The notes under the pieces are model-generated. The model had not been told where the DNA came from. It searched no databases and worked only from the letters and a program-made list of their open reading frames with translations. From the NCBI RefSeq assembly GCF_902833085.1, contig NZ_CADFEB010000017.1, forward strand, positions 1-53,037: DNA of 53,037 nt, in the 5' to 3' direction. Numbering within the stretch: the first letter of the stretch is position 1; every line of letters starts with the position of its first letter. Made by a program: the position numbers and the translations under genes. This document shows positions 43,059 to 51,769 of this stretch, piece by piece. The stretch comes from Burkholderia ubonensis (lineage in GTDB: Bacteria > Pseudomonadota > Gammaproteobacteria > Burkholderiales > Burkholderiaceae).

Positions 43059-44531
43059 TCAGCCGACGACGAGCAGCGGCGGCAGCGTCGCGACGTCGGG
43101 CTGCTCGTCGAGCCGCCACAGGTAATCGAGCGCGGCGCGGATCTGCGTCGGGCTCCAGTGCCGCCGGCAGTTCTTCGTGAACTTCGCCTCGTAGTCGTCG
43201 CGCCGCATCGGCCGCGTCGGCGAGCCGGGCAGGTCGTCCACCTGCTTCGTGCAGGTCGTGCCGTCTTCGCACACGGCCGTCACCCGGTTCGGCGCCTGCG
43301 CCGGATAGCGGGCGGTCAGCGCCGGGTCCTCGCGCACCGTGACCCGTTCGATCAGCGCGCGCAGCGCCGGATCGTGCAGCGCGTCGTGCCGGTAGCTCTC
43401 GGTCGTGATGTCGCCGTCGAGCATCGCGCGCGCGACGATGTACGGCAGGCTGTGATCGGCGGTCTCGTGGGTCGACGGCGCCCATTTTTCGCGATCGCGG
43501 CCGGCCGTCACATAGCCGACCTCGGTCGTGTGGACCTCGATGCGCCGGATGCGGCTCAGGTCGCCGATCTGCGCGGCGACGTCGAGCGCGGCCGGAATCG
43601 CGGTCTGCGTGAGCCCTTGCGCGGGATAGAACTTCACGAAGCACTTGCCGATCCGGAACGCGCCGCCGCGCCCGCCGAATTCGCGCGTGTCGACGGCGAA
43701 CGGCCCGGACACCTGCGGAAAGAATCCCGCCATGCCTTCGAAGATCGGCGCGGGGCCGGTCAGCCCGGCGCGCGCGAGCTGCGTCGAGAACACCGCGTTG
43801 CGCGCCGCGTCCGCATCGGCGAGCGCCTTCCAGTTCGACAGCTGCTGCACGCGGGTCTGGTTCAGCGCGAGATGGCTGTTGATCGACAGGTTCACCGCCT
43901 GCACCAGCTGCGGCGCGGGCATGCGCATCAGCTTGCCGGCGGCGAGCGCGACGGCGGGCAGGCTGTAGCACGTGTGGTCCCAGCCGCGCGGGCTGATCGC
44001 GGCGGCGTCCATCAGCCGGCACGCGATCTCGTACGCGATCGCGATCGACAGGATCAGGTCGCGGCCGCTCGCGTGCTGCGCTTCGGCGACGGCGAGGCAT
44101 GCGGACATGTTGTCGCTCGGATGGCCGGTCTCCTTGCCGGCGTACGCGTCGTTGAAATCGTAGTAGCGCAGCGCGGTGCCGGTCGCGAACGCGGCGAGAT
44201 CGGGGCTCGTGCGCTGGTTCGTGCCGACGATCGTCGACACGCCGCCCGGCGACGCGAGCGCCGCGTCGCGCGCGATCCGCACGGGACCTTCGTCGTGCGC
44301 GGCGATCGCGCAGCCGAGCGCGTCGATCAGGTGCGCCTTGATCGTTTCGATCGTCGCGGCGTCGAGGTCGCGATACTGCAGCCCGGCCGCGTAGTCGGCG
44401 AGCTGTTGCGCGAGGTCGGGGCGGCCGGTAGTGGCGCCGGCGGCCGCCGGCAGTGAGCCGGCGCGGGCGCGGGCGAGCGGCAGCGCGAGCGCCGTGCCGG
44501 TCAGCGTGGAAAGGAAGTGGCGGCGGTTCAT
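43059..44531 (-). CDS. Exported MmgE/PrpD family protein with Tat-type signal
   Basis: The 490-residue protein starts MNRRHFLSTLTGTALALPLA, a twin-arginine signal (RRHFLS) with an A-x-A end near ARARAG. A PrpD domain follows: LIDALGCAIAAHD near 69, ALRYYDFNDAYAG near 120, HPSDNMSACLAVAEA and the C-terminal KNCRRHW region. PrpD-family enzymes are normally cytoplasmic, so a Tat signal implies periplasmic action or a changed role. The gene lies 45 nt after the porin gene on the same strand, in module B. Confidence 0.88.
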   Translation of the reverse strand: MNRRHFLSTLTGTALALPLARARAGSLPAAAGATTGRPDLAQQLADYAAGLQYRDLDAATIETIKAHLIDALGCAIAAHDEGPVRIARDAALASPGGVSTIVGTNQRTSPDLAAFATGTALRYYDFNDAYAGKETGHPSDNMSACLAVAEAQHASGRDLILSIAIAYEIACRLMDAAAISPRGWDHTCYSLPAVALAAGKLMRMPAPQLVQAVNLSINSHLALNQTRVQQLSNWKALADADAARNAVFSTQLARAGLTGPAPIFEGMAGFFPQVSGPFAVDTREFGGRGGAFRIGKCFVKFYPAQGLTQTAIPAALDVAAQIGDLSRIRRIEVHTTEVGYVTAGRDREKWAPSTHETADHSLPYIVARAMLDGDITTESYRHDALHDPALRALIERVTVREDPALTARYPAQAPNRVTAVCEDGTTCTKQVDDLPGSPTRPMRRDDYEAKFTKNCRRHWSPTQIRAALDYLWRLDEQPDVATLPPLLVVG

Positions 44532-44576
44532 GGTGCGAAGACTCCGAAGGTTCCTGAAACTGGGAGAGAGGCGGGC

Positions 44577-45659
44577 TCAGAACAGCTTGCGCAGGCCGAG
44601 TGCGGCGCCCGCGCTGCTGGCGCGGTCGGCGGCCAGCGTGTAATGGAGGAAGTTGTAGTTGTAGTTGTCGAAATCGAGCGCGGCGCGGCGCGCGTAGCCG
44701 CCCGCGAGGTACAGCGTGACGGTCTTCGACAGGAAGTAGTTCAGCTGCAGCGTGACCTGCTGCGGGTTGGCCGGGTGCGGCGCGCTCGTCTGTGCGTTCG
44801 GCGGGTTCTGTGCGCGGATGTCCTCGTAATAGAACGCGCCGATCGCCTGCAGGTAAGGGGTGATCGCGTAGCGCACGCCGGCCCACCAGAACGTGTAGCG
44901 CGTCACGACCGACGGCGCGGCGACGCCGCTCTGGCCGTGCGTGACGCCGGCCAGCAGCTGCGCGCGGTCGATGGACACGATCGCGGCGGCGGCGTAGCGG
45001 CGGAAATGCGCGAAGCCGCCCGGCTGCGGCGTGTTGACGTTGTCGAACGCGGCGGCGAGCGAGAAGACGCCGCCGGCATAGTCGAAGCCGGCGCCGTACG
45101 CGGCGTTCGACTGGAACGCGCCGGGCGTGCCGCCGAACGAATAGTGCGTTTCGAGCGTCAGCGCGCCGATCTTCGCGAGGTACTTGGCGACGTTGTTCTC
45201 GCGGAAGTTGGGGCCGATGATCGCGCCGGCCGGCTCGTACAGCGTCGAGTACGCGCCCGTCGGCGAATAGTGCTCCATGATGTCGAACAGCGTCGAGTAC
45301 TGGTGGCCGAGCCGCAGCGCGCCCCAGCGCTCGTGCTGCAGCCCGACCCACGCGGAGCGGTCGAAGCCGCCCGCGCCGGTGCCGGTGCCGTTGTTCAGGT
45401 TGATGCCGCTTTCGAGCCGGAACGCGGCCTGCCAGCCGCCGCCGAGTTCTTCGACGCCCTTCAGGCCCCAGCGCGAGCCGCTCTTGCCGCCCGACGCCAT
45501 CCGCACGAGCGATGCCGACGACTTGTCGCCGGGCGCGGCCTGGTGGGTGAGGAATTCCGTATAGATGTCGGCCACGCCGTACAGCGTGATCGTGCTCTGC
45601 GCGCAGGCGCCGGCCGATACGAGGCCCAGTCCGCACAGTGCGGACATCCGCTTGCCCAT
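44577..45659 (-). CDS. Outer-membrane porin (OmpC-like, 360 aa)
   Basis: The signal peptide ends at AGACA (residue 20), followed by QSTITLYGVADIY, the standard Burkholderia porin start. GSRWGLKGVEELG, AWVGLQHERWGALRLGHQYS and a terminal Phe in GLRKLF are family marks. GGAGACAAGCC precedes ATG. It is downstream of the CitE-like gene and upstream of the Tat-exported PrpD on the minus strand, so it probably admits the module B substrate to the periplasm. Confidence 0.93.
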   Translation of the reverse strand: MGKRMSALCGLGLVSAGACAQSTITLYGVADIYTEFLTHQAAPGDKSSASLVRMASGGKSGSRWGLKGVEELGGGWQAAFRLESGINLNNGTGTGAGGFDRSAWVGLQHERWGALRLGHQYSTLFDIMEHYSPTGAYSTLYEPAGAIIGPNFRENNVAKYLAKIGALTLETHYSFGGTPGAFQSNAAYGAGFDYAGGVFSLAAAFDNVNTPQPGGFAHFRRYAAAAIVSIDRAQLLAGVTHGQSGVAAPSVVTRYTFWWAGVRYAITPYLQAIGAFYYEDIRAQNPPNAQTSAPHPANPQQVTLQLNYFLSKTVTLYLAGGYARRAALDFDNYNYNFLHYTLAADRASSAGAALGLRKLF

Positions 45660-45863
45660 GGCTTGTCTCCTTCGTGGGTCGTTATTTGTTTGATTGCTGC
45701 GCCGCGCCGGTCGAGCGGCGCGGCGGTGCTGCGGGGCGACGCTATCCGAGCCGGACGGCGAACGGGCGGCGTCGCGGCGGGACGCACGCGTGCACCGCGC
45801 GACGTGCGCTTGCGCAGGTACATGCGCAGGTACGAAACGCAGCGATGCAGGGCGGCGCGCGCA

Positions 45864-46766
45864 TCACCGGGGCGCGCCGTCGGCGCGCGCCTGCACGGCC
45901 GCGTGACGCGCGAGCACACGCTTCGCGCGGGCGACGCCGGGCGCGTCGACCATCCTGCCGTCGACGCGCAGCGCGCCGCGCCCGTTCGCGCGCGCGTCGT
46001 CGTAGGCGGCCAGCACCGCGTTCGCGTCGCGCACCGCGTCGTCGTCGGGCCGGAATGCGCGATTGAGCGCGCCGACCTGCAGCGGATGGATGCAGGTCGC
46101 GCCCGCGTAGCCGAGCTCCGCGGACGCGCGCGCGATGCGCTCGAACGCGTCGAGATCGCGCAGTTCGTCGAGGCCGCTGATGAGGCCGAGCGGCAGGATG
46201 CCGGCGGCGCGCGCGGCGATGATCAGCAGCTGCTTCGGCACGCGCAGCACGTCGGCGCTCGCGCCGCTTTCGCAGTTCAGCGCGAAGTCGCCGCCGCCCA
46301 GCATCATCGCGACGACGCGCGGCGACGCCTGCGCGATCCGGTCCATCGCCTGGAACGCGCGCGGCGTTTCGACGATCGCGACGATCCGCGTGCGGCCGGG
46401 CGGCGCGCCCGCTTCCTCTTCGAGCGCGGCCAGCAGCTCGTCGATCGCCTCGACGTGCGAGCCGCCGCGCACCTTCGGCAGCACGACGCCGTCCACGCCG
46501 GCGCGGACGGCCGCGCGCAGGTCGGGCACCAGCAGGTCGAGCGGGCCGTTGGCGCGCACCAGCACGTCGCGGTCCTGCGCGCGCAGCGTCGGCACGGCGT
46601 CGGCCAGCCCGTCGCGGGCGGCCGCCTTGCACGCGGGCGGGACGCTGTCCTCGAGATCGAGGATCAGCGCATCGGCGTCGCTCGCGGCGGCCGACGCGAC
46701 GAAACGGGGGACGTGGGCGGGGACGTACAGCAGCGAGCGCCAGACGGGTTGGGACGACGGATTCAT
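45864..46766 (-). CDS. CitE-like (HpcH/HpaI) lyase, module B
   Basis: The 300-residue TIM-barrel protein shows WRSLLYVPAHVP, LILDLEDSVPP, RTRIVAIVETPRAF, MMLGGGDFALNC and YAGATCIHPLQV. It belongs to the same family as the product at 38438 but is clearly diverged. Start: MNPSSQPVWRS at 46766 fits the family start. The frame extends through the operator to 46826 but those codons read through the palindrome. A perfect inverted repeat at 46778-46802 lies just upstream, so the gene is probably repressed by the divergent IclR protein. Confidence 0.88.
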   Translation of the reverse strand: MNPSSQPVWRSLLYVPAHVPRFVASAAASDADALILDLEDSVPPACKAAARDGLADAVPTLRAQDRDVLVRANGPLDLLVPDLRAAVRAGVDGVVLPKVRGGSHVEAIDELLAALEEEAGAPPGRTRIVAIVETPRAFQAMDRIAQASPRVVAMMLGGGDFALNCESGASADVLRVPKQLLIIAARAAGILPLGLISGLDELRDLDAFERIARASAELGYAGATCIHPLQVGALNRAFRPDDDAVRDANAVLAAYDDARANGRGALRVDGRMVDAPGVARAKRVLARHAAVQARADGAPR

Positions 46767-46777
46767 CAGTGATCTCA

Positions 46778-46802
46778 AAAAATGAAAGTCACTTTCATTT
46801 TT
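46778..46802. promoter_or_regulatory. Perfect 25-bp palindrome, operator of the CitE/porin/PrpD side
   Basis: Two 12-bp arms (ending ATGAAAGT and beginning ACTTTCAT) around a single central base at 46790. It is 11 nt before the CitE-like start on the minus strand. The same core occurs at 46922-46940. Confidence 0.85.
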
Positions 46803-46896
46803 GTGATGGATGACCGCATTCGTCAAGATTATCGTTAACGCCTAGTATCAAGGAACATTGCAGGATGATGAACAAACGAAGCTGCGCGGATTCATG

Positions 46897-46924
46897 TTGA
46901 TGTCATCGATGTTCTGCGTATAAT
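46897..46924 (+). promoter_or_regulatory. Promoter of the IclR-type gene
   Basis: -35 TTGATG at 46897-46902, a 16-nt spacer and a consensus -10 TATAAT at 46919-46924. The second palindrome begins inside this -10 box, which implies autorepression. Confidence 0.75.
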
Positions 46925-46940
46925 GAAAGTGACTTTCATT
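46922..46940. promoter_or_regulatory. Perfect 19-bp palindrome, operator of the IclR side
   Basis: AATGAAAGT-G-ACTTTCATT, the same core as the 46778-46802 palindrome, centred 141 bp away. It overlaps the TATAAT of the IclR promoter. Two sites at this distance could allow a looped repressor complex. Confidence 0.85.
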
Positions 46941-47010
46941 TTTTCAGATGCCGGCCGCCGCAACGCGGCATCGACGTGGCACGTATCGCCCGGCATCGCA
47001 CGAGGTGGAC

Positions 47011-47775
47011 ATGAGCAAGGTGGAGACAGGTAATCCGGCAGAGGGCGGCGTGGCCGCGGTCAACCGCGCGCTGACCGCGCTGCTGGCGTTCGGCAACGCG
47101 CCCGGCGGGCTGATGCTCGCGCAGGTCAGCGAGGAGACGGGGCTCAACATGAGCACGCTGTTGCGGATGTTCGAATCGCTCGAGCAGTTCCGCTTCATCA
47201 AGCGCCTGCCGGACGGGCGCTACGTGCTGGGGCCGGCCGTGTTCCAGCTCGGGATGATGTATCGCGAGTCGTTCCAGCTGCGAGAGTACGTGATGCCGAT
47301 CCTGTCGAAGCTGTCGGCGGAAACCGGCGAGACGGCCGCGTTCTACGTGCGCGAAGGCGACCAGCGCGTGTGCCTGTTCCGCATCCAGGCGCAGCGCTCG
47401 GTGCGCACGCACCTGCGCGAGGGCGACCGCTTCCCGCTCGACGTCGGCGCGGCCGGGCGCGTGCTGCTCGCGTTCAGCGGCACGCGCGGCGGCGACTACG
47501 AGAAGGCGGCCGAGCAGGGCTACGCGGTGTCGATCGCCGAGCGCGACCCGGAAAGCGCGGCGATCGCGTGCCCGGCGTTCGGCGTCGGCCGCGTGCTGAG
47601 CGGCGCGATCTCGCTCGGCGTGCCGCGCTATCGCTTCAACAAGAAGGTATTGGCCGACTACCTGCCGCGCGTGCAGGCGGCCGCCGCCGAGCTGACGCAT
47701 GCGCTGGGCGGCGATCTGCCCGCCGCGGGCGCGGCGTTCCGCGCGGCCGACCAGCTCGGCGCGCTGCTCGAGTAG
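47011..47775 (+). CDS. IclR-family transcriptional regulator
   Basis: The 254-residue protein has an N-terminal winged HTH (VAAVNRALTALLAFGNAPGG, then LAQVSEETGLNMSTLLRMF) and a C-terminal IclR effector domain (YVREGDQRVCLFRIQAQRSV, FPLDVGAAGRVLLAF, and a C-terminal SGAISLGVPRYRF). GAGGTGG 5 nt before ATG 47011 decides the start; the frame begins earlier. It is divergent from the CitE/porin/PrpD unit and heads the CoA-transferase/cyclase/MFS unit; both sides bear the same palindrome, its probable binding site. Confidence 0.93.
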   Translation: MSKVETGNPAEGGVAAVNRALTALLAFGNAPGGLMLAQVSEETGLNMSTLLRMFESLEQFRFIKRLPDGRYVLGPAVFQLGMMYRESFQLREYVMPILSKLSAETGETAAFYVREGDQRVCLFRIQAQRSVRTHLREGDRFPLDVGAAGRVLLAFSGTRGGDYEKAAEQGYAVSIAERDPESAAIACPAFGVGRVLSGAISLGVPRYRFNKKVLADYLPRVQAAAAELTHALGGDLPAAGAAFRAADQLGALLE

Positions 47776-47852
47776 CGCCGGCGCGCGGCCGAGCGCGCGC
47801 TTTCCCCGCATTTCCGATCGAACGACGCACACACACCAACCAGGAGACAAGC

Positions 47853-49133
47853 ATGTTCGTTCCCGACCCGCAGGCCGCTCACGCGGCCGGCGCGCGCCGT
47901 CGCGCGTCCACCGGCCCGATCCATCCGAAACCGTTCGACGCCGGCGCGCAGGGGCCGCTCGCGGGCGTGCGCGTCGTCGACCTGTCGCGCCTGATGGCGG
48001 GCAACATGCTGAGCGTGCAGCTCGCCGATTTCGGCGCGGACGTCGTGAAGGTCGAGAACGAGCGTGGCGATACGCTGCGCGCGGTGGGCGCGGGCGGGAT
48101 CAGCACGAACTGGAAGGTATACGGGCGCAACAAGCGCAGCGTATGCGTCGACCTGCGCGCGCCCGAGGGGATCGACATCGTCCGCCGGCTGGTGCGCGAC
48201 GCGGACGTGTTCGTCGAGAGCTTCAAGCCCGGCGTCGCCGAGAAGATGGGGCTCGGCCCGGACGACCTGCTCGCGATCCGGCCGGAGCTGGTGATCGCGC
48301 GGATCTCCGGCTGGGGGCAGACGGGGCCGTACCGCCACAAGCCGGGCTTCGGCACGCTCGCGGAAGGGTATGCGGGGTTCGCGGCGATCAACGGCTTCGC
48401 CGATCGCGAGCCGGTGCTGCCGCCGATGTTCCTCGGCGACATGACGGCCGGGCTGTCCGGCGCGATCGCCGTGCTGGTCGCGCTGCATGCGCGCGACGCG
48501 CACGGCGCGGCGGGGCAGGTGATCGACGTGTCGCTGTTCGAGCCGCTGCTGTCCATCCTCGGCCCGGCCGCCGCGAACTACGTGATGACCGGCGAGATCA
48601 AGGCGCGCACCGGCAGCCGCTCGTCGAACACCGCGCCGCGCAACGCGTATCGCACCCGCGACGGCAAGTGGCTGTGCCTGTCGAGCTCGACGCAGGCGAT
48701 GGCCGAGCGGCTGTTCCGCGCGATCGGCCGCGCGGACCTGATCGACGATCCGCGCTACGCGACCAACGTGCAGCGCGTGCAGCACGCGGAGGCGCTCGAT
48801 GCGATCGTCGGCGAATTCATCGCCGCACGCGATCTCGACGCCAATCTCGCGTTCTTCGAGGATGCGGGCGTGACGGTCGGGCCGATCCAGGACATTGCGC
48901 AGATCGTTCAGGATCACTACGTGATCGAGCGCGAGGCGCTCGTCGAGCTGCCGGACGACGACGTCGGCAGCCTGCCGATGCACAACATCACGCCGCGCCT
49001 GTCGGCCACGCCCGGCACGTTCCGCCGGCCGGCGCCCGCGCTCGGCGAGAACAATCGCGAGATCCTGCTGCCGCTGCTCGGCGAGCGCGAATACGAGCGG
49101 CTCGCCGGGCTGGGCGTGATCCGCGCGCGGTAG
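47853..49133 (+). CDS. CaiB/BaiF-family CoA-transferase, module B
   Basis: The 426-residue class III CoA-transferase shows LAGVRVVDLSRLMAGNMLSV, DFGADVVKVENERGD, RNKRSVCVDLR, GWGQTGPYRHKPGFGTLAEG and the probable catalytic Asp in FLGDMTAGLSG. It is only moderately similar to the module A enzyme. AGGAGACAAGC precedes ATG 47853, 77 nt after the IclR gene. It likely activates the module B acid. Confidence 0.92.
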   Translation: MFVPDPQAAHAAGARRRASTGPIHPKPFDAGAQGPLAGVRVVDLSRLMAGNMLSVQLADFGADVVKVENERGDTLRAVGAGGISTNWKVYGRNKRSVCVDLRAPEGIDIVRRLVRDADVFVESFKPGVAEKMGLGPDDLLAIRPELVIARISGWGQTGPYRHKPGFGTLAEGYAGFAAINGFADREPVLPPMFLGDMTAGLSGAIAVLVALHARDAHGAAGQVIDVSLFEPLLSILGPAAANYVMTGEIKARTGSRSSNTAPRNAYRTRDGKWLCLSSSTQAMAERLFRAIGRADLIDDPRYATNVQRVQHAEALDAIVGEFIAARDLDANLAFFEDAGVTVGPIQDIAQIVQDHYVIEREALVELPDDDVGSLPMHNITPRLSATPGTFRRPAPALGENNREILLPLLGEREYERLAGLGVIRAR

Positions 49134-49206
49134 GCGCGACGCGCGACCTGCGACGCGGCCGCGAAGGACGGCCGCCGTGTCCTGGACATTGCATGGAGGA
49201 GACACC

Positions 49207-50226
49207 ATGAAGCCACGCTGGACCCATCGGCCGCCCGGCTCGAACTGGGGGGATTTCGGCCCGGACGATCAGAAAGGGCGCTTGAACTGGCTGACGGCCG
49301 ACGCGGTGCTGCGCGGCGTCGCGGAGGTGCGCGAAGGCCGCGTGTTCTCGCTGAGCCTGCCGCTCGACGTGCCGCGCGGCGGCGGGCTGAACGCGCGGCG
49401 CCGGCCGCCGGCGATCATGCCGGCGCTGCTCGGCGACCGGCCGTACTTCGGCTATCGGGCGGACGAACAGGTTGCCAACGCAACCGACGTGGTCTGCGAC
49501 GATTCGTTCTGCATGCACTCGCAGTTCTCGACGCAATGGGACGCGCTGTCGCACGTCGGCTCGCTGTTCGATCCGGCGGGCGACGGCGAGCGGGCCCGCG
49601 TGTTCTACAACGGCTACCGGATGGACGAGCACATCCAGGTGCCCGAAGCGGGCGCGCCGCGCGGCGGCGCGCGCGCGCTCGGCATCGAGGTGATGGCGCA
49701 AACCGGCGTGCAGGGGCGCGGCGTGCTGGTCGACCTGCGCCGCCACTTCGGCGACGAGCGGCGCAAGATCGGTTACGCGGAATGGATGGCGGTGCTGCGC
49801 GCGGACGACGTGATCGTCGAGCGCGGCGACATCGTGTGCGTGCATACGGGCTTCGCCGATCGCCTGCTCGACGCCGACGCGCGCGGCGAGCCCGGCGCGC
49901 CGGACGTATGCTGCGTGCTCGACGGCGACGATCCGCGCCTGCTCGAATGGATCGACGCATCGGGGCTCGCCGCGCTCGCGGCGGACAATCACGCGGTCGA
50001 GGAGCGCCCGCGCGATGCGCGGGCGCGCGAGCGGCCCGGCGCGCTGATGCCGCTGCACGAGCTGTGCCTGTTCAAGCTCGGCATTCATCTCGGCGAGCTG
50101 TGGCACCTGACGCCGCTCGCCGACTGGCTGCGCGCGCACCGGCGCAACCGCTTCCTGCTGACCGCGCCGCCGCTGCATCTGCGCGGGCTCGTCGGGTCGC
50201 CGGTCAATCCGGTCGCCACCGTATGA
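49207..50226 (+). CDS. Cyclase-family metal hydrolase, copy 2
   Basis: The 339-residue protein is equal in length to the copy at 40794 and very similar throughout, including PPGSNWGDFGPDDQKGRLNW, the metal motif (MHSQFSTQWDALSH) and the last ~60 residues. Unlike copy 1 it has an ATG start with TGGAGGAG ~6 nt upstream. Retention of both copies suggests modules A and B treat related substrates. It lies 73 nt after the CoA-transferase and 91 nt before the MFS gene. Confidence 0.92.
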   Translation: MKPRWTHRPPGSNWGDFGPDDQKGRLNWLTADAVLRGVAEVREGRVFSLSLPLDVPRGGGLNARRRPPAIMPALLGDRPYFGYRADEQVANATDVVCDDSFCMHSQFSTQWDALSHVGSLFDPAGDGERARVFYNGYRMDEHIQVPEAGAPRGGARALGIEVMAQTGVQGRGVLVDLRRHFGDERRKIGYAEWMAVLRADDVIVERGDIVCVHTGFADRLLDADARGEPGAPDVCCVLDGDDPRLLEWIDASGLAALAADNHAVEERPRDARARERPGALMPLHELCLFKLGIHLGELWHLTPLADWLRAHRRNRFLLTAPPLHLRGLVGSPVNPVATV

Positions 50227-50317
50227 ACGCCGGCGCCGCGCGCACCCCGCGCCGGCGCCGGGTCTGCCGCTTCGCCGCTTCGCGCAGGCCGCGCGGGCGG
50301 ATCATCGAGGAGTCGCC

Positions 50318-51769
50318 ATGTCCCATTCCCATGCGGCGTCGATTGCCGCGCGCATCGACCGCCTGCCCGCGACGGCCAGCATCTGGATGCTCGTGCTGTT
50401 CCTGAGCGTCGGCGGGTTTTTCGAGGTCTACGACCTGTTCCAGATGACCTACCTGCCGCCGGGGCTGATCCGCGACGGCATCTTTCACGCGGGCTCGCAC
50501 GGCGTGCTCGGCATGTCGGACCAGGGCGCGCTCGGCGCGGCGACGTTCGCCGGGCTGTTCGTCGGCGAGATGTTCGTGTCGCGCCTCGCGGACCGCTTCG
50601 GGCGGCGCGCGCTGTTTACCGGCGCGCTGCTGCTCTATACGGCGGCGAGCCTTGCGATGTGCTTGCAGACGCATGCGCTCGGCATACTCGTGTGCCGCTT
50701 CATCGCGGGCTGCGGCATCGGCGCGGAGCTGATCACGATCGGCGCGTTCCTGACCGAGCTGGTGCCGAAGGCGGTGCGCGGCCGCGCGTTCGCCGTGTGC
50801 TTCGCGGTCGGCTATCTCGCGATGCCGGTGCTCGCGCTCGTGTCGTGGCTGTGGGTGCCGCGCGATCCGCTCGGCATTTCAGGGTGGCGCTGGGTCGTGC
50901 TGCTCGGCGGCAGCGGCGCGGTCGTCGTCTGGTGGCTGCAGTCGCGCTTGCCGGAGTCGCCGCGCTGGCTCGCCCGCACCGGCCGCGAGGCCGAGGCCGA
51001 AGCCGTGCTGCAGCGGCTCGAACAGGCGGTCGAGCGGGAATCCGGCCGGCCGCTTCCGGCGGTCCGGCTGCCGACCGTCGCGGCGCAACCCGCGCAGCGC
51101 GCGCCGTCGATGTGGGATGCGCGGCATCGCGGCCGTACGACGATGCTGATCGCATTCAATGCATTCCTGAGCATCGGCTTCTTCGGCTTCAGCCAGTGGC
51201 TGCCGACGCTGCTCGCCGCGCAGGGCGCGAGCGTCACGAAGAGCCTCTGGTATGCGTTCGTGATCGCGTTCGCGTATCCGGTGTCGCCGTTCGTCGCCGG
51301 CCTGCTCGCCGACCGGATCGAGCGCAAATGGCTGATCGTCGCGTCGGCGTTCGGTGTCGCGTTGTTCGGCACCGCGTTCGCGATGTCGGCGCAGGCGCCG
51401 TTCGTGATCGCGTTCGGCCTGCTCGTCACGTTGTCCAACACGGTGCTCGCGAGCAACGGCACGGCGTATCAATCGGAAGTGTTTCCGACCGAGATCCGCG
51501 GGCGCGCGCTCGGCTTCGTGCATTCGATCGGCCGCCTGACGGGAATCGCGAGCAGTTTCATCGTCGCGCTGCTGCTCGAACGCGCCGGGGTGTCCGCGGT
51601 GTTCGTGCTGATCGGCGGCAGCATGCTGATCGTGATGCTGTCGATCGGCGCGTTCGGGCCGCGGACCAACAACCGGGCGCTCGACGAGATTTCGGACGGC
51701 GGCACGGATGCGGCGGCGGGCGAGGCCGAGGATGCGCGGCTGGACGTGCTGCCGACGCGGCGGTCGTGA
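50318..51769 (+). CDS. MFS transporter of the sugar/aromatic-acid type (12-TM)
   Basis: The 483-residue protein has family loops SRLADRFGRRALF between TM2 and TM3, LPESPRWLARTGREAEAE before the central loop, and ADRIERKWLIV in the second half. FFEVYDLFQMTYLPP in TM1 has the acidic residue typical of organic-acid symporters. GAGGAGTCGCC precedes ATG 50318. As last gene of the IclR-led unit it most likely imports the module B substrate. Confidence 0.92.
   Translation: MSHSHAASIAARIDRLPATASIWMLVLFLSVGGFFEVYDLFQMTYLPPGLIRDGIFHAGSHGVLGMSDQGALGAATFAGLFVGEMFVSRLADRFGRRALFTGALLLYTAASLAMCLQTHALGILVCRFIAGCGIGAELITIGAFLTELVPKAVRGRAFAVCFAVGYLAMPVLALVSWLWVPRDPLGISGWRWVVLLGGSGAVVVWWLQSRLPESPRWLARTGREAEAEAVLQRLEQAVERESGRPLPAVRLPTVAAQPAQRAPSMWDARHRGRTTMLIAFNAFLSIGFFGFSQWLPTLLAAQGASVTKSLWYAFVIAFAYPVSPFVAGLLADRIERKWLIVASAFGVALFGTAFAMSAQAPFVIAFGLLVTLSNTVLASNGTAYQSEVFPTEIRGRALGFVHSIGRLTGIASSFIVALLLERAGVSAVFVLIGGSMLIVMLSIGAFGPRTNNRALDEISDGGTDAAAGEAEDARLDVLPTRRS

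Noticed and set aside
43027..45636. 869-codon minus-strand frame overlapping the PrpD and porin genes
   Set aside because: Same strand but another phase; Arg/Ala-rich with no motifs, while the PrpD and porin frames show clear family sequences.
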